From NCBI RefSeq assembly GCF_002252625.1, contig NZ_NQKW01000007.1, forward strand, positions 1 through 64,000: a stretch of 64,000 bases of DNA, given 5' to 3'. Below the pieces are notes generated by a model that was given only the letters and a program-made list of their open reading frames with translations, searched no databases and was not told the DNA's origin. Below are positions 54,461-63,224 of this stretch, one piece after another. How positions within the stretch are numbered: position 1 is the stretch's first letter; the number at the start of each line of letters is the position of its first letter. Both the position numbers and the translations under genes were made by a program. This DNA is from Synechococcus sp. 1G10. GTDB lineage: Bacteria; Cyanobacteriota; Cyanobacteriia; PCC-6307; Cyanobiaceae.

Positions 54461-57400
54461 ATGACGAACACCACAGTCGATTATTATGAATCAAATGCAA
54501 AAGAGTTTTATTTAGATACTGTAGACATTGACATGTCCGCTATACACGACAAGTTCTTGGCCGGAATCCCCAAAGGCGGCTTGATATTGGATGCTGGTTG
54601 TGGGTCAGGGCGTGACAGCAATGCATTTATATATCGCGGGTTTCGGGTCAAGGCTTTCGACGCATCACCCGAACTTGCGTTACTTGCCACCCAGCTGATT
54701 GGGCAACAGGTAGCGGTCCGCACCTTCGCCCAGGTTGATGAAATAGCGTGCTACGACGGAATTTGGGCCTGCGCCAGCGTTTTGCATCTGCCTGAGCAAG
54801 AAATCTCGAATACATTTAAACAACTCTGGCATGCACTAAAGCCAAATGGAATACTGTATGTGAGTTTCAAAAAAGGCGAAGGCGAGCGTACTGACACCGG
54901 TCGCCAGTTCACTGATGCAACACAAACGCGAATTGAAAACTGGCTCACAGGACTGCCAGATATCGATTCTATGGACTTCTGGACCACGGAAGAGCAGAGA
55001 CCAAGTCGGAATGAAATCTGGCTAAACGCGCTCATAAACCGCAAGACATCCAAGACTAACAAACTCCTAACAGGAGAACTCGATCACGCCTTCTTGCCTC
55101 AGCTGAGCACTGCGATCGCCGAAGCGGACGAAATTGAATTTGCCGTAGCATTTGTCAAGGCCACCGGTTTGCGCTTGTTACTACCGGAACTGCAGAACGC
55201 AATCAGCCGCAGTTCCACAACCACGCAACAGAGCGCACGCCTCCGTGTAGTCACTAGTGACTACCTGGACATAACAGATCCTGAAGCCCTACGCCTGTTG
55301 ATGCTGCTACAGGAGAAAGGCGCACAAGTCCGTGTATTTGAAACGAACGGACAGAGCTTTCACATGAAAGCATATTTATTTGCACAATTCAACAAAGATT
55401 ATCACCTAAAGGGTACGGCATTTATAGGTTCAAGCAATATTAGCCGAGAAGCACTGACAGATGGCTTGGAGTGGAACTACAGAGTGGATTTTCCCGGTGA
55501 CAACGGTTTTTTAGAAGCACGCACTCGTTTTGAGGACTTATTTTGCCATCGGCAAACCGTACTACTCACGGATGAATGGATTGATCAGTTCGAGGAGCGG
55601 CGAATCCCGCCTCAGCGTGCCATTGCACCGGGTAGCCAAGAAAAAGAACCTCCACCAACGCCAACCCCGGTACAGGTTGGAGCATTAGCAGCACTCAAAA
55701 AAACACGCGATGAGGGCTTCATGAGAGGCTTGGTAGTAATGGCAACCGGCCTGGGTAAGACTTGGTTGGCAGCTTTTGATGCCGAGCAGCTGGGTGCTCA
55801 TCGGGTGTTATTTGTCGCCCATCGTGAAGAGATCTTGAATCAGGCTGCAGAAACTTTCCTGCGTATTCGTCCGCGCGCGCGCATAGGTTTATATATGGGT
55901 AAAGAGCGCGAAACCAGGGTCGATATTCTTTGCGCCTCAGTGCAAACACTAGGGAGAGCCTCGCACTTTGCGCGCTTTTCGCCACATCATTTTGATTACA
56001 TCATAATTGACGAATTCCATCATGCTGCGGCACCTACCTACAGGCACTTGCTGAATTATTTCACTCCCAGGTTCATGTTAGGACTGACTGCCACGCCCGA
56101 TCGGACCGACCAGTCAGACATACTTTCATTTTGCGACGACAACCTGGTATTTAGTTGTAATCTTTTCAGTGGCATCAATGCTGATCTACTAGCACCATTT
56201 CATTACTTTGGTATATGGGATACAACGGTGGATTACGAGGCAATCCCTTGGCGTAACGGCAGGTTTGACCCTGAGCAACTATCCAACAAGCTAGCAACAC
56301 TGGCACGCGCCCGGCATGCATTCAGACAATGGCGTGAGAAGGGTCAGCGGCGCACCCTAGCATTTTGTGCATCAACTCGACACGCAGAGTACATGGCAGA
56401 TCAGTTCCAGCACAGTGGGGTAGCGACAGCCGCTGTATATTCTGGATCCATCATGAAGCGTTGTGATGCACTGACAAGATTGGATGATGGTCGATTGCAA
56501 GTGATATTTACTGTAGACCTGTTTAACGAAGGCGTGGACTTACCCTCAATCGATACCGTGCTCATGTTGCGGCCGACCGAATCAAAAATACTCTTCCTGC
56601 AGCAGCTTGGACGCGGACTACGCAAGGCACCCGGAAAAGACAAATTGGTTGTACTGGACTTTATTGGTAACCACCAAGGCTTTTTGCACAAACCACAAGC
56701 ACTAGCGCAAGTCGGCCCAAGTTATCGGCAGCTTGCAGAATTTGCCAGACAGGTTGAGTCAAAGCAACTTTTATTGCCAAATGGTTGTTTCATCAGTTAC
56801 GACCTTGAGCTGATTGACTTTTTGAAGTCACTAGACAGTGACAGTATCGCAAAGGAATACGAAGCACTAAGAGGTGCATTGGATCGGCGCCCAACATTGG
56901 CTGAGTTCTACCGTGCCGGATCCAATGTAACGCGTGTCCGCCAGCAATACGGCTGTTGGTTTGAGTTCGTACAAGCTATGGGTGACTTATCTGAATCCGA
57001 AATCAATATAACCAGGGAGCATGGAGCCTTATTCCGCGAGGTTGAACTCACGCCCATGACAAAGAGCTTCAAGATGGTGTTACTTGAAGCTTTTCAAGAG
57101 TTAGACGGCTGGCAGTCCCCACCGACACTTGTGGCATTGGCTCAGCGCTCATGGCAGCTGTTGCAACGACACCGGGCCTTCTTAATGGACCTACCCGACA
57201 ACATGCATGAAACCGCAGACGGTGCGTCTGCTATGTGGCAGCGGTATTGGCAACAAAACCCTGTTAATGCGTGGACTGGTGCGAGCATTCCAGATTCACG
57301 AAAAAAAATTCTTCGAAGTCGAAGAACAGCTTTTCAAGCCCACGTTTTCAGTGACATCATCATCGCTGGAAGCTTTCGAGAGTGCCATTCAGGAGCTTAT

Positions 57401-58313
57401 CGACTACCGGCTTGCTGCCTATGAAGTTCGCCGTGTGTCCACCAGCAGTACTAGAAATGTTGTTCCTCTCCAGAGAAATGCACTAGCAAGAACCGAGCTA
57501 CCTTACTTCCCGGATTTACGCATTGCCTGCGGTCACTTTCGCACCAGCACATACGAGGTCACTGAGTATCGCAGCTTGGGGGATGGATACGGAGAAATTG
57601 ATCCTGCCCGTCACTTTATTGCACGCGCCACGGGCAACTCCATGAATGGTGGCAAGCAGCCCATCGCAGATGGAGACTACCTATTGTTGGAATTGGTTAA
57701 TCCGCTCAATACTGGCTCCATCAATAACAGCATCATGGCGATTGAACGTCAGAACGAGCCTGGCGGCATGCAATACCTGTTGCGAGTAGTTTGCGAGGCA
57801 AAGCATGGAGTCTATCTCCTCAAGGCCAACAATCCTGATTACCAAGACATAGACGCCACGGATGCCTTGCGTACGGTGGCCCGTTTCATATCAATTATCG
57901 ACCCGCTCGATATGCTCGTTGGCAAAAAGTTTCTACGCGAGGAAGTCCCTCCGCTGTTTGGAGAGCAATTCAATCCTGGCAGCTGGAACATGGGCCATGT
58001 TGTGTTGAACAAGAAAAAAGTCCACATCCTTTTCGTGACGCTTAACAAGCAAGGCAAAGCAGAGGAGCACCGTTATATAGATCATTGGGTGGACGAGCAC
58101 ACCTTCCATTGGCAAACTCAGAATGCCACCACACCACACAACAAGCGTGGACAAGAGATTATTGCACACGAAAAGATAGGCATTACCATACATCTGTTTG
58201 TGCGAGACACAAAGCTGCAGGGCGGCAAAGGGGCCCCATTTTTGTACGTCGGCAAAGCCCGATACCAAAGCCATACTGGTAGCGGGCCATTGAGCGTCGT
58301 CTTTGAAGTGTGA
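54461..58313 (+). pseudogene. Methyltransferase-PLD-SF2 helicase-S24-DUF3427 protein, one frameshift
   Basis: About 1,283 codons if one A is removed from the A8 run at 57301-57308. Order: SAM methyltransferase (1-190, LDAGCGSGRDS); PLD-type nuclease half-site (about 205-365, FHMKAYLF...GSSNIS); SF2 helicase (about 400-760: ATGLGKT near 427, DEFHH near 516, LTATPDRTD, QQLGRGLRKAPGK near 713); an S24/LexA-like domain (ARATGNSMNGG...IADGDYLLLEL, Ser present, the usual catalytic Lys apparently Arg in YLLRVV); and a C-terminal DUF3427 module ending PLSVVFEV. As it stands, translation stops at 57424 (987 aa), losing S24 and DUF3427. GC is far lower than the neighbours, so it was acquired. Probably anti-phage or DNA repair related; function unproven. 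Confidence 0.85.
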
Positions 58314-58317
58314 TGGC

Positions 58318-59387
58318 GCCCAGCCAAGGCCGCCATCACATCGATCCTGATCTTCTGCAGAAGGCGGTGAAACAGCCCGGGGACCCTCGGCTGCTCACAA
58401 TCCCCTTCTCGCCTTGGAATCAGATGCCAGTGGGCATGAAACACCGTCTGCCCCGCCGCCTCCCCTAAGTTCAGCCCCACATTCCAGCCGCTGATCCCGA
58501 CATCGTCAGCCGCGAGCTGCTCCCGCCGGCGCTTGAGCAGCTCCACCGCCGCATTCCACTACGGCTGGTGCAACTCCAGCCCGTCGGACACATGGCGCCT
58601 GGGGATCACCAGGCTGTGCCCCTCACTCACCGGATAGGCATCGGCGATGCAGAGCGCCAGTTCGTTCTCCAGCAGCACCCGGCCGCTGCCCTCCAGCGCG
58701 CAGAACACGCAACCCTCCTGCCTGTGCTGGTAGCTGGCGAGGAGTCCGCGGAAGTCGGTGCGATCCGTGTCCCGTTTGCCGGCATTGCAGCGAAAGCAGA
58801 GGGCCTGGAAGTTGGAGAGGTCGTCGGGTCCTCCCTGGTTTCTGGGGATGATGTGATTCACCTCCAGGGCGCACTGGTTCGGGATTGGCTGAGCAACAGC
58901 CCGCGCCGCAGCATTCGCAGCGGCCCCGGGCCCGGGTGAGCACGCGGACCTTGATGGAGCCGCTGACCGGCGTGCGGTGGCGACTGCGGTGGCCGAAGCC
59001 GAAGGCTTCTGAAAGCCAACCAGCCACCGCCTCGCCGCGCTGGGCGCGGAAGGTATCGAGGCGCTGGTGGCAGAGCTGCAGCAGCTCATCGCGCTCGGCG
59101 TCGCTCAGCTCGCATGCGCCGATAAGGCTGTAAACCCCACTGCCGTAGGTGGTGATGCCGTTGCCGGTGAGCACCTTGCCCACCTTTCGCTTGACACGTT
59201 CGGTGTAGTAATCGATCTGGGTCACGTCCTCGCCGAGGATCCTGCGGGCGACGTCCTGCACTGGGGCGGGGCTCCGGCGGCCCAGCAGTTCCATCAACAT
59301 CAATGGCTGGTAGATGTGGCTCATGCGCATCCACCGCGTCACGTAGTCGCGTAGGCGTTCGTAGGTGGGGGAAGGGTGTGGGGGCAT
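58318..59387 (-). pseudogene. HNH nuclease-HIT hydrolase fusion, broken (copy 1)
   Basis: Starts MPPHPSPTYERLRDYVTRWM (ATG 59387), with a helical N-terminal domain (GEDVTQIDYYTERVKRKVGK). The HNH then opens at RVLTRARGRCECCGA. A 1-base shift follows, after which the next frame reads ALEVNHIIPRNQGGPDDLSN, FQALCFRCNAGKRDTDRTDF and the HIT part CVFCALEGSGRVLLENELAL. A TAG interrupts after LELHQP, then the frame resumes to the catalytic GQTVFHAHWHLIPRR. Two lesions at least. Convergent with the giant helicase gene. Confidence 0.8.
58990..59015. repeat. Small dispersed repeat (AEAFGY type) in HNH-HIT copy 1
   Basis: Minus strand ttcagaagccttcggcttcgg, one of seven copies of a palindrome-centred unit seen in the window; here it stays in frame (SEAFGF). 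Confidence 0.6.
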
Positions 59388-59532
59388 AGGGGCATCCTGG
59401 CTGGGGTGTGACAGGGGTGGCACTTGTAAGCGGAAGAACACAGGCAAGCCAGGCCGCCATGTCAGCTCGTGATCGCCTTCGGCCTGCCCCACCGCTTGGC
59501 GTGCCTACGTCTGGCGGTGGTAAGGTAGCGGT

Positions 59533-59811
59533 GTGATCAGGTCGTTTCGTTGCCGAGACACCCGGGCCCTGTTTTCGGGAAAGCCTGTGCGGCGCTTTGG
59601 GGGCATCGCTCGTGTGGCCTTCCGCAAGCTCGCCATTCTTGATGCCGCCGCATGCCTCAACGATCTGCAGATTCCACCAGGCAACCGCCTGGAGCCGCTC
59701 CGGGGAGACCGCCATGGCCAGCACAGCATCCGCATCAACGACCAGTTCCGGCTCTGCTTTGTCTGGACGAAAGCCGGGCCAGAGGATGTCGAAATCGTTG
59801 ACGATCACTGA
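59533..59811 (+). CDS. higB: HigB toxin (copy 1)
   Basis: 92-aa RelE-superfamily mRNA interferase of the plasmid-maintenance-killer type: MIRSFRCRDTRALFSGKPVR, then LDAAACLNDLQIPPGNRLEP and LRGDRHGQHSIRINDQFRLC. Toxin precedes antitoxin, as in higBA. Differs from copy 2 at about four positions. Confidence 0.92.
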   Translation: MIRSFRCRDTRALFSGKPVRRFGGIARVAFRKLAILDAAACLNDLQIPPGNRLEPLRGDRHGQHSIRINDQFRLCFVWTKAGPEDVEIVDDH

Positions 59812-59815
59812 CGTG

Positions 59816-60100
59816 ATGCTCGTTCACCCGGGCGAGGTGCTGCTGGAGGAGTTCCTGCGGCCATTGGGGATCAGCCAGTACCGGTTGGCGCAGGCGATCG
59901 ATGTGCCCGAGAGCCGCATCAACGCGATTGTGAAGGGCAGGCGCGCTATCACGGCAGATACCGATCTGCGCCTTTGCCGGTTCTTTGGTCTGAGCGAGGG
60001 CTTCTGGCTGCGGATGCAAGGGAGCCATGATCTGAAGCTGGCCAAGCAGGCTCTGGAAAGCGTGCTGCCGGCGATCGAGCCAATCCAGCCGATGGCGTGA
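59816..60100 (+). CDS. higA: HigA antitoxin (copy 1)
   Basis: 94-aa Xre-family antitoxin: MLVHPGEVLLEEFLRPLGIS, HTH in YRLAQAIDVPESRINAIVKG, then ITADTDLRLCRFFGLSEGFW. One residue (Ala) differs from copy 2 (Leu) in the recognition region RLAQA/RLALA. Confidence 0.92.
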   Translation: MLVHPGEVLLEEFLRPLGISQYRLAQAIDVPESRINAIVKGRRAITADTDLRLCRFFGLSEGFWLRMQGSHDLKLAKQALESVLPAIEPIQPMA

Positions 60101-60102
60101 GC

Positions 60103-60371
60103 AGGGCTGGTCACGCCATTGACGGTGAGCACCTGCCCCACCATCCGCTTCACCCGCCGCACGTAGGTGTCGATCTGGGTCACGTCTTCCCCCAGGATCC
60201 GGCGGGCGATGTCCTGCGCCGGGGCGGGGCTGCGGCGGGCCAGCAGTTCCAACCGCTGCGCGGAAGCCTTCGGCTAGAGCATCAGCGGTTGGTCGATGGG
60301 GCTCATGCGCATCCGCCGCGTCACGTCGTCGCGCAGGCGTTCGTAGGTGGGGGAGGGGGCAGGGGGCATGA
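60103..60371 (-). pseudogene. HNH-HIT 5' fragment (copy 2)
   Basis: Minus strand: MPPAPSPTYERLRDDVTRRM, then a TAG inside an inserted small repeat (60253-60280), resuming RLELLARRSPAPAQDIARRI and LGEDVTQIDTYVRRVKRMVG. It ends at the higA side after QVLTVNGVTSPAHAI. Confidence 0.82.
60253..60280. repeat. Small dispersed repeat in HNH-HIT copy 2
   Basis: ctgcgcggaagccttcggctag, inserted between codons for QPLML and LELLA relative to copy 1. Copy 3 has the same insertion at 61979-62005. Confidence 0.65.
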
Positions 60372-60446
60372 GGGCATGAGGGCATGGGGGCATGGGGGCA
60401 TGGGGGCATGGGGGCATGGGGGCATGAGGGCATGGGGGCATGGAGC
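60362..60446. repeat. 8-bp tandem repeat, 10 units (CATGGGGG)
   Basis: CAT recurs every 8 bp from 60367 to 60439, giving ten units with G/A variation (CATGAGGG or CATGGGGG). It has expanded from the short ggcatgggggcatcc motif present just before the higBA duplicates (59381-59395, 62090-62101). Confidence 0.92.
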
Positions 60447-60813
60447 GATGGTGGCGGTTGCCGGGCGCTCCGGCCAGGTTGGGTTTTGGGCGGCCCGTCA
60501 GGCTGGCGCTTCTGCTGGGATCCTCTGTGGCATGGGCGCGTGGCGGCTGCAGCCAACCCGGCTCCGGGTGTGGTTATGCCGCCCCAGTTCCCTTCATCTG
60601 CAGAACCAATGGGCAGGCCACGGCAACACTTGGGCCTCATCCAGCGGGGGAACGGACAAGAGCATCCGCTCCAACCCTTGCCCACTCGCGCTGCCATCAC
60701 GTCCACCACGACGGAGTCCCAGCGTGATGCCCCTGTCGGCCTGCACCATGATCATGTGGATAGACAACGTCTACCTGAAAGGGCTAGGGTTGCTTAACGC
60801 CTGCTGTTGATCC
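60447..60813. other. Non-coding stretch with a partial repeat
   Basis: Bases about 60465-60590 match 62825-62950 (gggcggcccgtcaggctggc, tggcggctgcagccaacccg) at roughly 88% identity. The remainder up to tacA shows no supported gene. Confidence 0.6.
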
Positions 60814-61086
60814 GTGGCTGCCACTCCTCGACTCAGCTGGAACTTGCGGGTCACGCCCGACGATCAGGCGCTGATCGATCGCGCGGTCCGTACTTCTGGC
60901 CTCACCCGAACCGACTTCGTTCTGCAGGCGGCCCGCAATGCCGCCCGTGAGCTGCTGGTGCAGCAGGCCTGGCAGGCCATTTCGCCTGAACAGTTCGACT
61001 TGTTTCTTCGCCAGCTCGACGCTCCGCCCACCCCATCGGATCGTCTGCAACGCACCATGACGGCACCGAAGCCCTGGCAGCGCTGA
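60814..61086 (+). CDS. tacA: TacA-type antitoxin (DUF1778)
   Basis: 90 aa from GTG. Ribbon-helix-helix N-terminus (RLSWNLRVTPDDQALIDRAV, RTSGLTRTDFVLQAARNAAR) and a C-terminal toxin-binding tail (AISPEQFDLFLRQLDAPP), the standard DUF1778 layout. Overlaps tacT by one base (TGATG). Confidence 0.92.
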   Translation: MAATPRLSWNLRVTPDDQALIDRAVRTSGLTRTDFVLQAARNAARELLVQQAWQAISPEQFDLFLRQLDAPPTPSDRLQRTMTAPKPWQR

Positions 61087-61586
61087 TGGATCTGCAGGCG
61101 CCGCAGCCGCTGGCGCAGCATCACAGCACTGTCGGCTTTGACTGTGGCGATTCCAGCCTTGACCACTGGCTTCAGCAGCGTGCACTGACCAACCAGAAGG
61201 GCGGTGCGACGCGCAGCTTCGTGGTCTGCAATGGCGACGACATCGTCAAGGCCTATGTAGCCCTGGCCTCCGGCTCGGTGGCCGTGGCCTCAGCCCCTGG
61301 GCGTTTCAGGCGCAACATGCCCGATCCCATTCCAGTGGTGGTGTTGGCGCGGTTGGCGGTCTGCCGCAGTGTCCAGGGACGAGGCATCGCTCGCGCACTG
61401 CTCGCCGATGCGTTTGAGCGGGTGCTGCAGGCCAGCACACAGATCGGCGTGCGCGGCATCGTGGTTCATGCAGCGTCCACGGAAGCCCGCAGCTTCTATC
61501 TCCACATGGGTTTTGATCCCTCACCCATCGACCCCGACACCCTGCTGATCCGTCTCTCGGATGTGGCGGCCACCTTGCCGTTCTGA
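61086..61586 (+). CDS. tacT: TacT-type GNAT acetyltransferase toxin
   Basis: 166 aa. It starts QPLAQHHSTVGFDCGDSSLD and has the acetyl-CoA loop VCRSVQGRGIARALLADAFE (Q/R-x-x-G-x-G/A) and the catalytic Tyr in ARSFYLHMGFDPSP. Family members acetylate the amino group of charged elongator tRNAs, halting translation. Complete. Confidence 0.93.
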   Translation: MDLQAPQPLAQHHSTVGFDCGDSSLDHWLQQRALTNQKGGATRSFVVCNGDDIVKAYVALASGSVAVASAPGRFRRNMPDPIPVVVLARLAVCRSVQGRGIARALLADAFERVLQASTQIGVRGIVVHAASTEARSFYLHMGFDPSPIDPDTLLIRLSDVAATLPF

Positions 61587-61805
61587 TCTGAGCGGCGCAG
61601 GGTGTCGCTGGCCTGCAGGTTGTGCTGAGGTCGTCGGAGCCGCTCATCGTCCTGGGCACGATGTGGTCCACCTCCAGGGCCCGCTGGTGAGGGATTTGCT
61701 GAGCAACAGCCCGCGCCGCAGCATTCGCAGCGGCCACGGGCGCGGAAGGTGTTGAGGCGCTGGCGGCAGAGCTGCAGCAGCTCATCGCGCTCGGCATCGC
61801 TCAGC

Positions 61806-61840
61806 CCTACTGCTACGCAGAAGCCTTCGGCTACGCCGCC
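61806..61840. repeat. Small dispersed repeat in HNH-HIT copy 3 (internal)
   Basis: ctactgctacgcagaagcct and tcggctacgcc. The minus strand at 52135-52162, inside the DUF3427 gene, carries nearly the same 26 bases. Confidence 0.7.
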
Positions 61841-61978
61841 CAACAGGCGGTCGTGGTCGTCGGCGTAGCTGGTCACGCCGTTGACGGTGAGGTGTCGATC
61901 TGGGTCACGTCTTCCCCCAGGATCCGCCGGGCGATGTCCTGCGGCGGGGCGGGGCTGCGGCGGCCCAGCAGTTCCAAC

Positions 61979-62005
61979 CGCTGCGCGGAAGCCTTTGGCT
62001 ACAGC
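61979..62005. repeat. Small dispersed repeat in HNH-HIT copy 3 (5' site)
   Basis: ctgcgcggaagcctttggct, the same insertion site as in copy 2. Confidence 0.65.
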
Positions 62006-62239
62006 ATCAGCGGCTGGTCGATGGGGCTCATGCGCATCCGCCGCGTCACGTCGTCGCGCAGGCGTTCGTAGGTGGGGGAGGAGGGCGGAGGCATGGGGGC
62101 ATCCTCGCTGGGGTGTGACGGGGGTGGCACTTGTAAGCGGAAGAACACAGGCAAGCCAGGCCGCCATGTCAGCTCCTGATCGCATTCGGCCTGTCCCACC
62201 GCTTGGCGTGCCTACGTTTGGCGGTGGTAAGGTAGCGGT

Positions 62240-62518
62240 GTGATCAGGTCGTTTCGTTGCCGAGACACCCGGGCCCTGTTTTCGGGAAAGCCGGTGCGGC
62301 GCTTTGGGAGCATCGCTCGTGTGGCCTTCCGCAAGCTCGCCATTCTTGATGCCGCCGCATGCCTCAACGATCTGCAGATTCCACCAGGCAACCGCCTGGA
62401 GCCGCTCCGGGGAGACCGCCATGGCCAGCACAGCATCCGCATCAACGACCAGTTCCGGCTCTGCTTTGTCTGGTCGGAAGCCGGGCCAGAGGATGTCGAA
62501 ATCGTTGACTATCACTGA
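62240..62518 (+). CDS. higB: HigB toxin (copy 2)
   Basis: 92 aa, as copy 1 with a few changes (FGSIAR for FGGIAR, VWSEAGPEDVEIVDYH for VWTKAGPEDVEIVDDH). Active-site region LCFVW and basic residues kept; appears functional. Confidence 0.92.
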   Translation: MIRSFRCRDTRALFSGKPVRRFGSIARVAFRKLAILDAAACLNDLQIPPGNRLEPLRGDRHGQHSIRINDQFRLCFVWSEAGPEDVEIVDYH

Positions 62519-62522
62519 CGTG

Positions 62523-62807
62523 ATGCTCGTTCACCCGGGCGAGGTGCTGCTGGAGGAGTTCCTGCGGCCATTGGGGATCAGCCAGTACCGGTTGGCGCTG
62601 GCGATCGATGTGCCCGAGAGCCGCATCAACGCGATTGTGAAGGGCAGGCGCGCTATCACGGCAGACACCGATCTGCGCCTTTGCCGGTTCTTTGGTCTGA
62701 GCGAGGGCTTCTGGCTGCGGATGCAAGGGAGCCATGATCTGAAGCTGGCCAAGCAGGCTCTGGAAAGCGTGCTGCCGGCGATCGAGCCAATTCAGCCAAT
62801 GGCGTGA
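62523..62807 (+). CDS. higA: HigA antitoxin (copy 2)
   Basis: 94 aa, almost identical to copy 1. Cross-neutralisation between the two higBA copies is expected from this similarity. Confidence 0.92.
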   Translation: MLVHPGEVLLEEFLRPLGISQYRLALAIDVPESRINAIVKGRRAITADTDLRLCRFFGLSEGFWLRMQGSHDLKLAKQALESVLPAIEPIQPMA

Positions 62808-63018
62808 GCAGGGCTGGCGGCTGCAGGGTGTTTGGGCCAGGTTTGGATTTGGGCGGCCCGTCAGGCTGGCGCCCCTGCTGGGATCCCTTCTGGCGTGGGC
62901 GCGTGGCGGCTGCAGCCAACCCGGCTCCGGGTGTGGCTGTGCCGCCCCAGTCCGTCTGCCCAGTCAGCAGCAGAATCCCTTCCTCCACTGCAAGACTGGT
63001 TCCACTGGAGGCTGGCCA

Positions 63019-63224
63019 TGCAGGAAATTCTTTTCGTGGTCGAAGAAGCGGAGGATGGCTCCTTCCGGGCCAGTGCAGCCGGTGCAGCGATCCACACCGA
63101 GGCAGGCACCCTCGAGGAGCTTCACCGGGAGATCCGCGATGCGGTCGTCTGCCACTTCGATCCCGGCGAGGCGCCACCCCTGATTCGTCTCCATCACGTG
63201 AGGCAGGAACTGCTGGCCCTGTGA
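63019..63224 (+). CDS. HicB-like antitoxin
   Basis: 67 aa: MQEILFVVEEAEDGSFRASA, then AGAAIHTEAGTLEELHREIR and DAVVCHFDPGEAPPLIRLHH. DUF1902-like/HicB fold. Overlaps the following hicA frame by 4 bp (GTGA). Start at ATG 63019 because upstream text in frame is repeat sequence. Confidence 0.8.

Larger units (their letters stand above)
59391..60110. repeat. 720-bp direct duplication carrying higBA, copy 1
   Basis: Aligned with 62098-62817 at a constant offset of 2,707 bp with few substitutions and no visible gaps. Contains a leader, higB and higA. Homology continues upstream at lower identity into the HNH-HIT 5' end. Confidence 0.92.
61590..62094 (-). pseudogene. HNH-HIT fragments (copy 3)
   Basis: Minus strand: MPPPSSPTYERLRDDVTRRM, an inserted small repeat, RLELLGRRSPAPPQDIARRI, a break at TQID, a second small-repeat insertion (61806-61840), SDAERDELLQLCRQRLNTFR joined directly to the HNH opening RGRCECCGA. 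The same frameshift as copy 1 then leads into HQRALEVDHIVPR. The part after the HNH is lost. Confidence 0.8.
62098..62817. repeat. 720-bp direct duplication carrying higBA, copy 2
   Basis: Partner of 59391-60110. Downstream sequences differ from the base after gcagggctgg, marking the right edge of the duplication. Confidence 0.92.

Noticed and set aside
54461-57424. Treating the 987-codon frame as a complete gene
   Set aside because: Its last 35 codons are out of frame relative to the S24-DUF3427 continuation, which resumes perfectly if one A is removed at 57301-57308.
60362-60446. Regular repeats suggesting a CRISPR array
   Set aside because: The unit is 8 bp with no spacers, and no cas gene is present.
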